Shown piece after piece: positions 6,139 to 12,821 of a stretch of 19,073 nt of DNA (position 1 is the first letter of the stretch; the number at the start of each line of letters is the position of its first letter). Both the position numbers and the translations under genes were made by a program. The notes beneath the pieces are model-generated. The model made no database searches. It was not told the origin of the DNA and saw only the letters and a list, made by a program, of their open reading frames with translations. The DNA comes from Eubacterium sp. (lineage in GTDB: Bacteria > Bacillota > Clostridia > Lachnospirales > CAG-274). Location of the stretch: positions 1 through 19,073 of the forward strand of contig JAJBVU010000290.1 of NCBI GenBank assembly GCA_020859645.1, written 5' to 3'.

Positions 6139-7197
6139 ATGGCAAAAAAAATATTCAACAAAGATACAAGCACGTTTTTCATAGTTATAATTGCCTACTT
6201 AGCCGTTGAGCTTCTCTTAAAAACAGGCAATCTGTCAAGCCTTATGACAGGTCTTTTGGTTCCCCTCTGCGTTTATGTTATTCTTGCAATTTCCCTTAAT
6301 ATAACCGTAGGTATTTTAGGCGAGCTTTCACTGGGTCACGCAGGCTTTATGTGTGTGGGAGCCTTCTCGGGAGCCTTCTTCTCAAGGCTTGTAGGCGACT
6401 CAATAGCTTTCGGAGGCTTGCGCTTCTTTTTGGCTATATTAATCGGCGCATTAACAGCGGCTGTTTTCGGCGTAATAATCGGTATTCCCGTTTTAAGGCT
6501 TAAGGGCGACTATTTGGCTATCGTTACTCTTGCTTTCGGCGAAATCATTAAAAATATAATGAATGTTCTCTATGTGGGAAAGGACGTAAACGGAATACAT
6601 ATTTCCTTTAAGGATACCACGTCCTTGGGTCTTGACCCCGACACTGCCGACGTTTTGATTAAGGGCGCACAGGGCATTACGGGAACTCCGAAGGACTCAA
6701 ACTTCACAATCGGCGTTATTTTGGTTATCATAACCCTTATTGTAACCCTTAACCTTATTCATTCCAGAACAGGCAGAGCAATTATGGCAATAAGAGACAA
6801 CAGAATTGCCGCCGAATCAATAGGCATTAACATAACAAAATATAAGCTTTTGGCTTTCACTATTTCAGCTGCCTTTGCCGGGGTTGCCGGTGTGCTTTAC
6901 GCTCACAACTTAGCTTCCCTGACAGCTCTTCCCAAAAACTTCGGCTACAATATGTCAATTATGATTTTGGTTTTCGTTGTTTTGGGCGGAATGGGCAACA
7001 TCAGAGGTTCTGTTATTGCCGCAGTTATTTTGACGCTGCTGCCTGAGCTTTTGAGAGGCTTAAACGAATACAGAATGTTGATTTATTCTCTTGTTTTGAT
7101 TGCCGTAATGCTTTTAAGCTGGAGTCCGGCAGCAAAAACATTCAGAGAAAGATATTTGGGCTTTTTAACCAAAAACCGTAAAAAGGAGGTATCTTAA
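6139..7197 (+). CDS. livM: Branched-chain amino acid ABC transporter permease LivM
   Basis: This is the second permease of the importer. The 352-aa product shows LivM hallmarks: LNITVGILGELSLGHAGFMCVGAF, then LKGDYLAIVTLAFGEIIKN, and GRAIMAIRDNRIAAESIGIN before the coupling helix. The C-terminal half contains FVVLGGMGNIRGSVIAAVIL. About nine or ten membrane segments are apparent. A hydrophilic stretch around residues 150-185 corresponds to the variable loop of LivM proteins. An AGGAGAAGG site spans the livH stop, and livG begins immediately after the livM stop, so the three are translationally linked. Confidence 0.93.
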   Translation: MAKKIFNKDTSTFFIVIIAYLAVELLLKTGNLSSLMTGLLVPLCVYVILAISLNITVGILGELSLGHAGFMCVGAFSGAFFSRLVGDSIAFGGLRFFLAILIGALTAAVFGVIIGIPVLRLKGDYLAIVTLAFGEIIKNIMNVLYVGKDVNGIHISFKDTTSLGLDPDTADVLIKGAQGITGTPKDSNFTIGVILVIITLIVTLNLIHSRTGRAIMAIRDNRIAAESIGINITKYKLLAFTISAAFAGVAGVLYAHNLASLTALPKNFGYNMSIMILVFVVLGGMGNIRGSVIAAVILTLLPELLRGLNEYRMLIYSLVLIAVMLLSWSPAAKTFRERYLGFLTKNRKKEVS

Positions 7198-7956
7198 ATG
7201 GCTCTTCTTGAAGTAACGGGCTTGGGAATTTCCTTCGGCGGACTTCGTGCCGTTGACGACTTTAATGTAATTATAAAACAGGGTCAGCTTTATGGGCTCA
7301 TAGGCCCCAACGGCGCAGGAAAAACAACCATTTTCAATCTGCTGACAGGTGTATATAAGCCCACAAACGGAAAAATTATTTTAGACGGCGAAAACATAAC
7401 GGGCAAGAAAACCGTTGACATAAGCAAGGCAGGCATAGCCAGAACCTTCCAGAACATTCGTCTTTTCACGGACCTAACCGTTTTGGATAATGTTAAGGCA
7501 GGGCTTCACAATGAATATAAATATTCCACATTAACAGGCATTTTCCGTCTGCCGGGATACTTTTCAAACGAAAAGGCTATGAACGAAAAGGCAATGGAAA
7601 TACTAAAGGTTTTCGATTTGGACAACGAGGCTTCACTTAAGGCATCCAACCTGCCCTATGGCAAGCAGAGAAAGCTTGAAATAGCAAGAGCCCTTGCCAC
7701 TAATCCAAAGCTTCTTCTTTTGGACGAGCCTGCCGCAGGCATGAACCCCAACGAAACGGCGGAGCTTATGGAAACAATCCGCTTTGTCAGAGATAAATTC
7801 AATATGACAATTCTTTTGATTGAACACGATATGAAGCTTGTTTCGGGAATTTGCGAAAAACTGACGGTTTTAAACTTCGGTCAGGTGCTTGCTCAGGGAG
7901 AAACCTCTGAGGTGCTTAAGGATCCCAAGGTAATAACCGCCTATTTGGGCGAGTAA
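7198..7956 (+). CDS. livG: Branched-chain amino acid ABC transporter ATPase LivG
   Basis: This is one of the paired cytoplasmic ATPases that power the importer. The 252-aa product has Walker A GPNGAGKTT (36-44), a Q-loop in ARTFQNIRLF, the LivG-type signature LPYGKQRKLEIA (152-163), Walker B LLLLDEP (172-178) and the switch histidine at 210 (LLIEHD). The extended insert between the Q-loop and the signature (EYKYSTLTGIFRLP) is typical of LivG rather than LivF. AAGGAGG lies just upstream of the ATG, inside the end of livM. All catalytic residues are intact. Confidence 0.95.
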   Translation: MALLEVTGLGISFGGLRAVDDFNVIIKQGQLYGLIGPNGAGKTTIFNLLTGVYKPTNGKIILDGENITGKKTVDISKAGIARTFQNIRLFTDLTVLDNVKAGLHNEYKYSTLTGIFRLPGYFSNEKAMNEKAMEILKVFDLDNEASLKASNLPYGKQRKLEIARALATNPKLLLLDEPAAGMNPNETAELMETIRFVRDKFNMTILLIEHDMKLVSGICEKLTVLNFGQVLAQGETSEVLKDPKVITAYLGE

Positions 7957-7970
7957 GGGGGAAGAAAATT

Positions 7971-8681
7971 ATGGCAATGCTTGAAGTTAAAGATATAAAG
8001 GTTTATTACGGTATGATTCAAGCCATTAAAGGCGTGTCTTTTGAAGTAAATCAGGGCGAAATTATTGCCCTTATAGGTGCAAACGGCGCAGGAAAGACCA
8101 CCATTTTACAGGCGGTCACAGGTCTTTTAAAGCCCAAAAGCGGCAAAATTGTTTTTGAAGGCAAGGACATAACCAAAACCCCCGGCTATAAAATAGTTTC
8201 TATGGGTATGGCTCACGTCCCTGAGGGAAGAAGAGTTTTTGCAAACCTTTCTGTTTTAGATAACCTTAAAATGGGAGCATATACCCGTAAGGACAAAAAC
8301 GAAATTAAGGAAAGCCTTGAAATGGTCTATAAGCACTTCCCACGTCTTAAGGAAAGAAGCGTTCAGAGTGCAGGCACACTTTCCGGCGGTGAACAGCAGA
8401 TGCTGGCTATGGGCAGAGCCCTTATGTCAAGACCCAGAATTATTCTTATGGACGAGCCTTCAATGGGTCTTTCCCCTATTCTCGTAAATGAGATTTTCGA
8501 GATTATTAAGGACGTAAGCAAGGAAGGCACAACGGTTCTTTTGGTTGAACAGAACGCCAAAAAAGCCCTTGAAATTGCCGACAGAGCCTATGTTTTGGAA
8601 ACGGGCAATATTTCACTTTTCGGCAACGCAAAGGATCTTATTAACGATGATAAGGTTAAAAAGGCTTATTTGGGTGAATAA
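7971..8681 (+). CDS. livF: Branched-chain amino acid ABC transporter ATPase LivF
   Basis: This is the second ATPase of the importer. The 236-aa product has Walker A GANGAGKTT (36-44), the LivF-specific segment HVPEGRRVFANLSVLDNL, the canonical signature LSGGEQQ (137-143) and Walker B IILMDEP (157-163). The switch position is glutamine (Gln194 in LVEQN), as is usual for LivF. It starts 14 nt after livG behind a GGGGGAAG site and closes the operon. No periplasmic/lipoprotein binding-protein gene (livJ/livK type) follows or precedes the cluster, which is noteworthy because import normally needs one. Confidence 0.95.
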   Translation: MAMLEVKDIKVYYGMIQAIKGVSFEVNQGEIIALIGANGAGKTTILQAVTGLLKPKSGKIVFEGKDITKTPGYKIVSMGMAHVPEGRRVFANLSVLDNLKMGAYTRKDKNEIKESLEMVYKHFPRLKERSVQSAGTLSGGEQQMLAMGRALMSRPRIILMDEPSMGLSPILVNEIFEIIKDVSKEGTTVLLVEQNAKKALEIADRAYVLETGNISLFGNAKDLINDDKVKKAYLGE

Positions 8682-8703
8682 AGGAAATGATGAAAAATTC
8701 AAG

Positions 8704-8880
8704 ACAAAAAATAATTTTAGCGAAACCACAAAAAATCCACATCATATTAATAAGATGATTTTTTGTGGTTCAGTAGGGAAAATCAAGTGGCAGTGTGAAA
8801 AGAAAAGCGACTTTTCTCAATAAAATCAAGCTTTTCTTTTCACTTAGAGCGCAGTATTTTTCCGCAAAATTATTTTTTGT
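8704..8880. repeat. Nested inverted-repeat element (MITE-like or structured RNA)
   Basis: The ends are inverted repeats: acaaaaaataatttt (8704-8718) matches the reverse complement of 8866-8880 over 15 bp. The complementarity continues as gcg/cgc (8720-8722 with 8863-8865) after one unpaired A. Inside lie two perfect 14-bp inverted repeats: 8724-8737 with 8757-8770, and 8795-8808 with 8830-8843. The transcript would fold as a three-way junction filling nearly the whole 237-bp livF-acetyltransferase gap. There is no ORF. No target-site duplication is visible next to the ends. It could be a miniature transposable element, a 3'-end stabiliser/terminator of liv mRNA or an independent RNA. Confidence 0.6.
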
Positions 8881-8918
8881 TACATTAAAACATCAATTCC
8901 TAAAAAGAGGTTGGTTCT

Positions 8919-9500
8919 ATGCAGATAAGAAAAGCTGTTTTAGATGACGCAGAAGCAATTCTTTCGGTTTATGCGCCCTATATAGAAAATACCACAATCA
9001 CCTTTGAATATGATGTGCCTTCGGTAAGGGATTTTAAAAAGCGAATGGAAAAAATTTTAGGCACCTACCCCTATTTCGTCTGCGAAAAGAACAGCAAAGT
9101 AGTTGGCTATGCCTACGGCTGCAGGTTTTCGGAACGTGCCGCCTATAACTGGGATATGGAGCTTTCGGTCTACATTAAAGAGGGCTTTAAGGGCAAAGGC
9201 ATTGGCAAAGCCCTTTACAGCGCAGTTATTGAAGCCGGGGAGCTTATGGGCATAAGGAATTTTTGTTCAAGAATAACCTCCCCTACCGCCGCCAGCGAAA
9301 GCCTTCACAAAAAGATTGGCTTTGAGCTTGAAGGTGTGCTTAAGAAGTCGGGCTATAAACTTGGTGTGTGGAAGGACGTTCTCTATTATACAAAACACAG
9401 CCTTTCCGACGAGCCCCCGGAGGAATTAACTCCATTCAATAATCTTTCAGATAAAACTGTTGATGAAATACTTATAAAATATGAAAAAACAATAAAATAG
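8919..9500 (+). CDS. GNAT-family N-acetyltransferase, phosphinothricin acetyltransferase-like
   Basis: This is a predicted cytoplasmic acetyl-CoA-dependent N-acetyltransferase. The 193-aa product matches the phosphinothricin/methionine-sulfoximine acetyltransferase branch of GNAT. The opening IRKAVLDDAEAILSVYAPYI and the NTTITFEYDVPS segment are typical. The CoA-binding motif A is GFKGKGIGKAL (89-99), and SLHKKIGFELEGVLKKSGYKLGVWKDV is the usual C-terminal part. Natural substrates of such enzymes are often amino-acid analogues or methionine sulfoximine/sulfone, so no resistance role is implied. The C-terminal 30 residues extend past the core. AGAGG precedes the ATG. A strong hairpin terminator follows. 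Confidence 0.85.
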   Translation: MQIRKAVLDDAEAILSVYAPYIENTTITFEYDVPSVRDFKKRMEKILGTYPYFVCEKNSKVVGYAYGCRFSERAAYNWDMELSVYIKEGFKGKGIGKALYSAVIEAGELMGIRNFCSRITSPTAASESLHKKIGFELEGVLKKSGYKLGVWKDVLYYTKHSLSDEPPEELTPFNNLSDKTVDEILIKYEKTIK

Positions 9501-9503
9501 TAC

Positions 9504-9537
9504 AATAAAAAACACTCATTTCTGAGTGTTTTTTATT
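9504..9537. terminator. Bidirectional intrinsic terminator between convergent genes
   Basis: A perfect 15-bp stem (9504-9518 with 9523-9537) with a tttc loop, flanked by A-run and T-run so that it can terminate transcripts in both directions. It serves the acetyltransferase gene on the plus strand and the phosphatase operon on the minus strand; the phosphatase stop codon (9536-9538) lies inside it. Confidence 0.93.
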
Positions 9538-10225
9538 ACCGAATATAAGAGCAATATTCTTCCACAAAGCTGTCGAAATCCTTCTTAAGCTTCTTTTTCA
9601 TAACCTTTTCAAACATATCGAAATTAGGCTTACGTGCATCTGTATTATGGGTGTCGCTGCCGAAAACAACGGGACGGCCGCCTTTTATAAGCTTAAGAGC
9701 GAAAGCCGTCTGTTTTCTCGATGAAAAAATCTCATTATTAAACTGAATTATTGTGTCGGAAATATCCAAAATATCCTCAATTTGAGATTTTGTATAATAC
9801 TCCGCATACCTGTTTAAGTGGGCTATTATAGGCGTAATGTTGTATTCCGCCTGTATATTCATGATTTCCTCTTTCATCCAAGGGGAATAAGGCATATAAG
9901 GAAGCTCCAAAAGCACAAAGTCTGTTCCCTCAATAATAAGCTTTTCGAAATTCCTTTTTTCGCACAGGTCTCTTTCAACAGCCACCTCAGCCCCCAAAAT
10001 AATATTTTCTATAACGGGCTTACGGCTCATAAGCTCCTCAAAGCGTTTTTGACGCCTTTCAATAAAGCTTAAAACGCTTTCTCTGTGAGCATAAAAGTGT
10101 GAGGTTGACACAATTGTGCCAACCCCCTGACCTTTCAGCATTTCTATCATCTTTAAAGATGTTTCAGCGTCCTTTGCTCCGTCGTCCATACGGGGCAAAA
10201 TATGACTGTGATAATCTGCAAACAT
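9536..10225 (-). CDS. PHP-type protein-tyrosine phosphatase, CpsB/CapC/YwqE family
   Basis: This is a metal-dependent phosphatase that removes phosphate from the tyrosine cluster of the partner BY-kinase. I start at the ATG at 10225 (MFADYHSHILPRMDDGAKD, 229 aa): the longer frame upstream runs into the kinase gene, and a GGCGG site lies 7 nt before this ATG. PHP metal ligands are visible: His6 and His8 (HSH), Asp14 (MDDGA), His43 (STSH), Glu80 (GAE), His136 (IIAHLNRY) and Asp191/His193 (GSDTHN). Most relatives read AHPERY at the His136 motif, so AHLNRY is a mild deviation. It is slightly shorter than YwqE (about 254 aa). It is the last gene of the cassette, 19 nt after the kinase. Confidence 0.92.
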   Translation of the reverse strand: MFADYHSHILPRMDDGAKDAETSLKMIEMLKGQGVGTIVSTSHFYAHRESVLSFIERRQKRFEELMSRKPVIENIILGAEVAVERDLCEKRNFEKLIIEGTDFVLLELPYMPYSPWMKEEIMNIQAEYNITPIIAHLNRYAEYYTKSQIEDILDISDTIIQFNNEIFSSRKQTAFALKLIKGGRPVVFGSDTHNTDARKPNFDMFEKVMKKKLKKDFDSFVEEYCSYIR

Positions 10226-10244
10226 AATAACACCGCCAAACTTT

Positions 10245-11060
10245 TTAAGATTCCTCTCCCTCTTCCAGGGAATAGCTTTGGTTATAGTTATAATTATAGC
10301 CGTAGCCGTAACCATAGCCGCTTTTCATTTTCTGCTTTTTGCTTGACTCGGGGTCCGCTGTGTTAAGAATAACCCCCAAAAGCTCTGAATTAGTAAACTG
10401 TACGTTTTCAACCGCCCTCTGAAGATCCTCTCTGTGAGTAGTACCTGCTCTGACAACAAGCACAACCCCTGCCGTAAGATCTGCAAGAGACAATGCGTCC
10501 GAAACCACATTAACAGGCGGTGCGTCTATAAGCACATAATCATAGTTAGCTTCTGCCCACTCAACAATTTCCTTTGTCTTGGCTGAACTGACCATTTCAG
10601 AAGGGTTGGGAGGAAGAGTTCCTGCCGTCAATATATCCAAATTGGGTATAACATCTTTATGTATAACCTGATCCAGCTTCTGTTTATCGCCTATAATGTT
10701 GGAAACTCCCAACTTATTTTTAATTTTAAAAAGCCTGTGAACAGAAGGTCTCCTTAAGTCCATATCAATAAGCAGAACCCTCTCGTTTGCCTGAGCAATT
10801 GAAATTGCGGTATTTGCAAGAACAGTGCTTTTTCCGTCGCCCTGATAAGGGCTTGAAATTACAAAGCTGTTTTTGTTCTTAGTGGAAAGCACAAATCTAA
10901 TGTTATATCTCAATGATTTATAGGCTTCCACCACATTAAAGGGAGGGTTTGTGTTTAAAACTGTCCCTCTGAAGGTCTGCTGTTTTAAGCCCTTTTCATT
11001 TTTTTTATTATTTCTGTTAAACCTTATGCTTCTTTTAAGCTGTGTAAAAACATTATCCAT
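10245..11060 (-). CDS. BY-type capsular tyrosine kinase (CpsD/CapB/YwqD family)
   Basis: This is a bacterial tyrosine autokinase acting with a separate membrane adaptor to control polysaccharide polymerisation or export. The 271-aa product begins at the ATG at 11060, which follows GAGG by 7 nt; a TTG six bases earlier is less likely. It carries Walker A SPYQGDGKST (70-79), Walker A' LLIDMDLRRP (96-105) and Walker B VLIDAPP (176-182). The arginine-rich NVVEAYKSLRYNIRF segment mediates oligomer contacts. The C-terminus has seven tyrosines in YGYGYGYNYNYNQSY, the expected autophosphorylation cluster. The cluster is encoded by a near-perfect hexanucleotide repeat. The usual PGEGK is replaced by YQGDGK. 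It lies 2 nt after the adaptor stop. Confidence 0.94.
   Translation of the reverse strand: MDNVFTQLKRSIRFNRNNKKNEKGLKQQTFRGTVLNTNPPFNVVEAYKSLRYNIRFVLSTKNKNSFVISSPYQGDGKSTVLANTAISIAQANERVLLIDMDLRRPSVHRLFKIKNKLGVSNIIGDKQKLDQVIHKDVIPNLDILTAGTLPPNPSEMVSSAKTKEIVEWAEANYDYVLIDAPPVNVVSDALSLADLTAGVVLVVRAGTTHREDLQRAVENVQFTNSELLGVILNTADPESSKKQKMKSGYGYGYGYNYNYNQSYSLEEGEES
10267..10316 (-). repeat. Hexanucleotide repeat encoding the kinase tyrosine cluster
   Basis: On the coding strand the region reads as alternating Tyr-Gly then Tyr-Asn codon pairs (about six degenerate 6-bp units). Adding or losing a unit would keep the frame and change the number of phosphorylatable tyrosines. Confidence 0.6.
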
Positions 11061-11062
11061 AA

Positions 11063-11821
11063 TCAAACCTCAATTATTCTGTCTTTTTCAGTATCCTGCA
11101 TTTTATAATAGGGTATTGAGCCTAAAACAATAAGCCCCGATGTCTCTTTAACGTCTTTAGGGTCGGTTATATATTTTCCCGATAAAAAGAAAACTGCCGC
11201 AACAAAACCTGCCGCCAAAATAAACGCAGCGCCGGCTCCGAAAACAATAATTTTTTTTGTTCCCGGCAAGCCCTCATTAACATAAAGACGGGCATTTTCA
11301 TAAGGAGAAATATAGTCAGAGCCTACATAATAATAAATTAAATAGGGTGCGCAGAAAGACAAAAACTGCCCGATATCCTGCGCTATATAAGGATTTTCAG
11401 AATTAACGGTTATTTCCAAAACCGCAGTATCATCGTCAACGCTGTCAACGCTTATGCAGTTATATAAATCCTCATATGATACTTCCGCTCCGTCAGGTCC
11501 CTGCTCTATTTGAAAATAGTTTGAAAGATACTCTTCGCCGTATTTTTTAAGAAGCATTTCTCCCACAGTGTCAAGAGCAAGCTCCGACTTTAAGAGAATT
11601 TTACAGGAACGGGTCATCTGAACATCTGTGTTAATTGTATCTACGTCAACCAAAAGCTTTGAAAGCTCAGAATTGGTAATATAATAGTCAGCTGCATAGG
11701 TATATGTATTTTTAATGCCGAAGGCTCTAAAGCACAAAGCCGCAGCTGCCCCCAAAAGGCACATATAAACAATAAAAATCTTTCTCTGCCAAAGGGCTCT
11801 TAAAATTAACAGAAAGTTCAT
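11063..11821 (-). CDS. Wzz/CapA-like membrane adaptor, second copy (divergent)
   Basis: This is a polysaccharide co-polymerase-type membrane protein that probably activates the BY-kinase. I use the ATG at 11821 (MNFLLILRALWQRKIF, 252 aa), with AAGAAGTG about 7 nt upstream; a TTG six bases earlier is in frame. Topology is two membrane segments (about 14-33 and 190-213) flanking an extracytoplasmic domain of about 155 residues. That domain is acidic and lacks the proline-rich motif usually found before the second segment. The cytoplasmic tail ends LIVLGSIPYYKMQDTEKDRIIEV, sharing the IPYY-x-M motif with the preceding adaptor; in CapA-type proteins the tail contacts the kinase. It lies 2 nt before the kinase gene and 26 nt after the first adaptor. 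Confidence 0.83.
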   Translation of the reverse strand: MNFLLILRALWQRKIFIVYMCLLGAAAALCFRAFGIKNTYTYAADYYITNSELSKLLVDVDTINTDVQMTRSCKILLKSELALDTVGEMLLKKYGEEYLSNYFQIEQGPDGAEVSYEDLYNCISVDSVDDDTAVLEITVNSENPYIAQDIGQFLSFCAPYLIYYYVGSDYISPYENARLYVNEGLPGTKKIIVFGAGAAFILAAGFVAAVFFLSGKYITDPKDVKETSGLIVLGSIPYYKMQDTEKDRIIEV

Positions 11822-11847
11822 AAACAATCACTTCTTAACGCCTAAGC

Positions 11848-12636
11848 TCAGGCTTTGGCTTCTTTCATTTCATAGTAAGGTATTTCGCCGAAAACGGGAA
11901 TATCATATTTTTCTCTTATAAAATCTCCGCTGTAAATCTTTGTATCAAGCAGGTTTAATAAAACAACAACAGCGCCGCAGCATATAACCCCAAGGGCAAA
12001 GCCCAAAAAGCCGTTTTTCTTTACATTGGGACCCGAAGGGGATATGGGAATTTTCGCCGTACCTATAGACTCGATATAGTCTATACCTACAATACGCTTC
12101 AGCTCATCGGGAGCTATGCTCTCTAAGCTTTCACAAATTGCGGCTGAAAATTCAGGATCCTCGGTTACTGCGGTAACCTCCAAAATCTCCGTTTCGTCTA
12201 CAGGCTGAATACTGATTTGCTTTGAAAGCTGTTTTGCATTAACTGTTTTTGTTCCCGAACCGTCCCCTACATCAACTATGGTGTAATATTGGGCAACTCT
12301 TTCCTCTCCGAACTTTTCTATAAGATCTGTGCCGATTTTTTCAAGGATAGAGTCATTCTGCAAAATAACCGTATAGGTTTTTGCCAGCTGAATTGAAGAA
12401 TTTATTTCGTTTGCGGAAATTGAGGATATGTTATTCTGCATTTCCGAGTTTCTGACATAAAATGACAGCGATGACGTATATGTAGGAGCTACACAGGTTA
12501 TAGTAAACACAACCGCAGCTGCAAGACCGCATATGCCGCAAAGAATTATAAGCCATGAATATCTTAAAAGAACACTCAGAATTTCAAAAAAGTCTATCTG
12601 CATGCCTTCTTCATAATTATTATAATTTTCTTCCAC
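11848..12636 (-). CDS. Wzz/CapA-like chain-length/adaptor protein, first copy
   Basis: This is a membrane adaptor of the YveK/CapA/Wzz family, which sets polymer length and activates the partner tyrosine kinase. Its start codon is GTG at 12636, 7 nt after GAGGTG, giving 262 aa. The N-terminus MQIDFFEILSVLLRYSWLI and first membrane segment (about 27-49) are typical. An extracytoplasmic domain follows, then the proline-rich PISPSGPNVKK (197-207) and a second membrane segment (about 209-230). The cytoplasmic tail ends DIPVFGEIPYYEMKEAKA. It is promoter-proximal in the cassette and is the more canonical of the two adaptors. No glycosyltransferase, flippase or polymerase gene is nearby. Confidence 0.9.
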   Translation of the reverse strand: MEENYNNYEEGMQIDFFEILSVLLRYSWLIILCGICGLAAAVVFTITCVAPTYTSSLSFYVRNSEMQNNISSISANEINSSIQLAKTYTVILQNDSILEKIGTDLIEKFGEERVAQYYTIVDVGDGSGTKTVNAKQLSKQISIQPVDETEILEVTAVTEDPEFSAAICESLESIAPDELKRIVGIDYIESIGTAKIPISPSGPNVKKNGFLGFALGVICCGAVVVLLNLLDTKIYSGDFIREKYDIPVFGEIPYYEMKEAKA

Positions 12637-12655
12637 AGAAAAACACCTCGTTCGC

Positions 12656-12709
12656 TTTTATAGTAAACATTCATTTCTGATTATTCATTGAGAACAATTT
12701 TACAGTAAA
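12656..12709 (-). promoter_or_regulatory. Pair of operator-like repeats in the adaptor-kinase leader
   Basis: The motif ttttayagtaaa occurs at 12656-12667 and 12698-12709, 42 bp apart (about four helical turns), in the untranslated region after the promoter. The copy at 12698 has a palindromic core on the coding strand (TTTAC-T-GTAAA). A dimeric repressor binding both sites is plausible but unproven. Confidence 0.4.
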
Positions 12710-12720
12710 TCTTATTATAG

Positions 12721-12749
12721 ATTGTACTTGATTTAACTCATTAAGTCAA
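12721..12749 (-). promoter_or_regulatory. Sigma-A promoter of the adaptor-kinase-phosphatase operon
   Basis: On the minus strand TTGACT (12749-12744) and TACAAT (12726-12721) are spaced by 17 bp. The predicted start is near 12714, leaving an untranslated leader of about 78 nt before the GTG start of the first adaptor. Confidence 0.78.
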
Positions 12750-12790
12750 GCAAAAGTTTTTCCCAAAGCAAAACATGCCGCTAAAAGCAA

Positions 12791-12821
12791 CAAAAAACAC
12801 ATTTTTTATCTTTAAAAATGT
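12791..12821 (-). terminator. Probable terminator of the phoH-lysA-LUD unit
   Basis: An 8-bp AT-rich stem (12821-12814 with 12806-12799) with a 7-nt loop is followed on the minus strand by GTTTTTTG. The stem starts inside the LUD stop codon. It is weak in GC but placed correctly. Confidence 0.6.

Noticed and set aside
8919..9500. Acquired herbicide or antibiotic resistance gene
   Set aside because: Phosphinothricin-acetyltransferase-like GNATs are common chromosomal genes acting on amino-acid analogues. The nearby palindromic element alone is not evidence of a mobile resistance gene.
10267..10316. CRISPR-like or satellite repeat array
   Set aside because: The units are 6 bp, in frame, and encode the tyrosine cluster expected of BY-kinases; there are no spacers.
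11064..11066. TTG start for the tyrosine kinase, overlapping the adaptor stop
   Set aside because: The ATG six bases downstream has better spacing from the GAGG site, and ATG is preferred over TTG.
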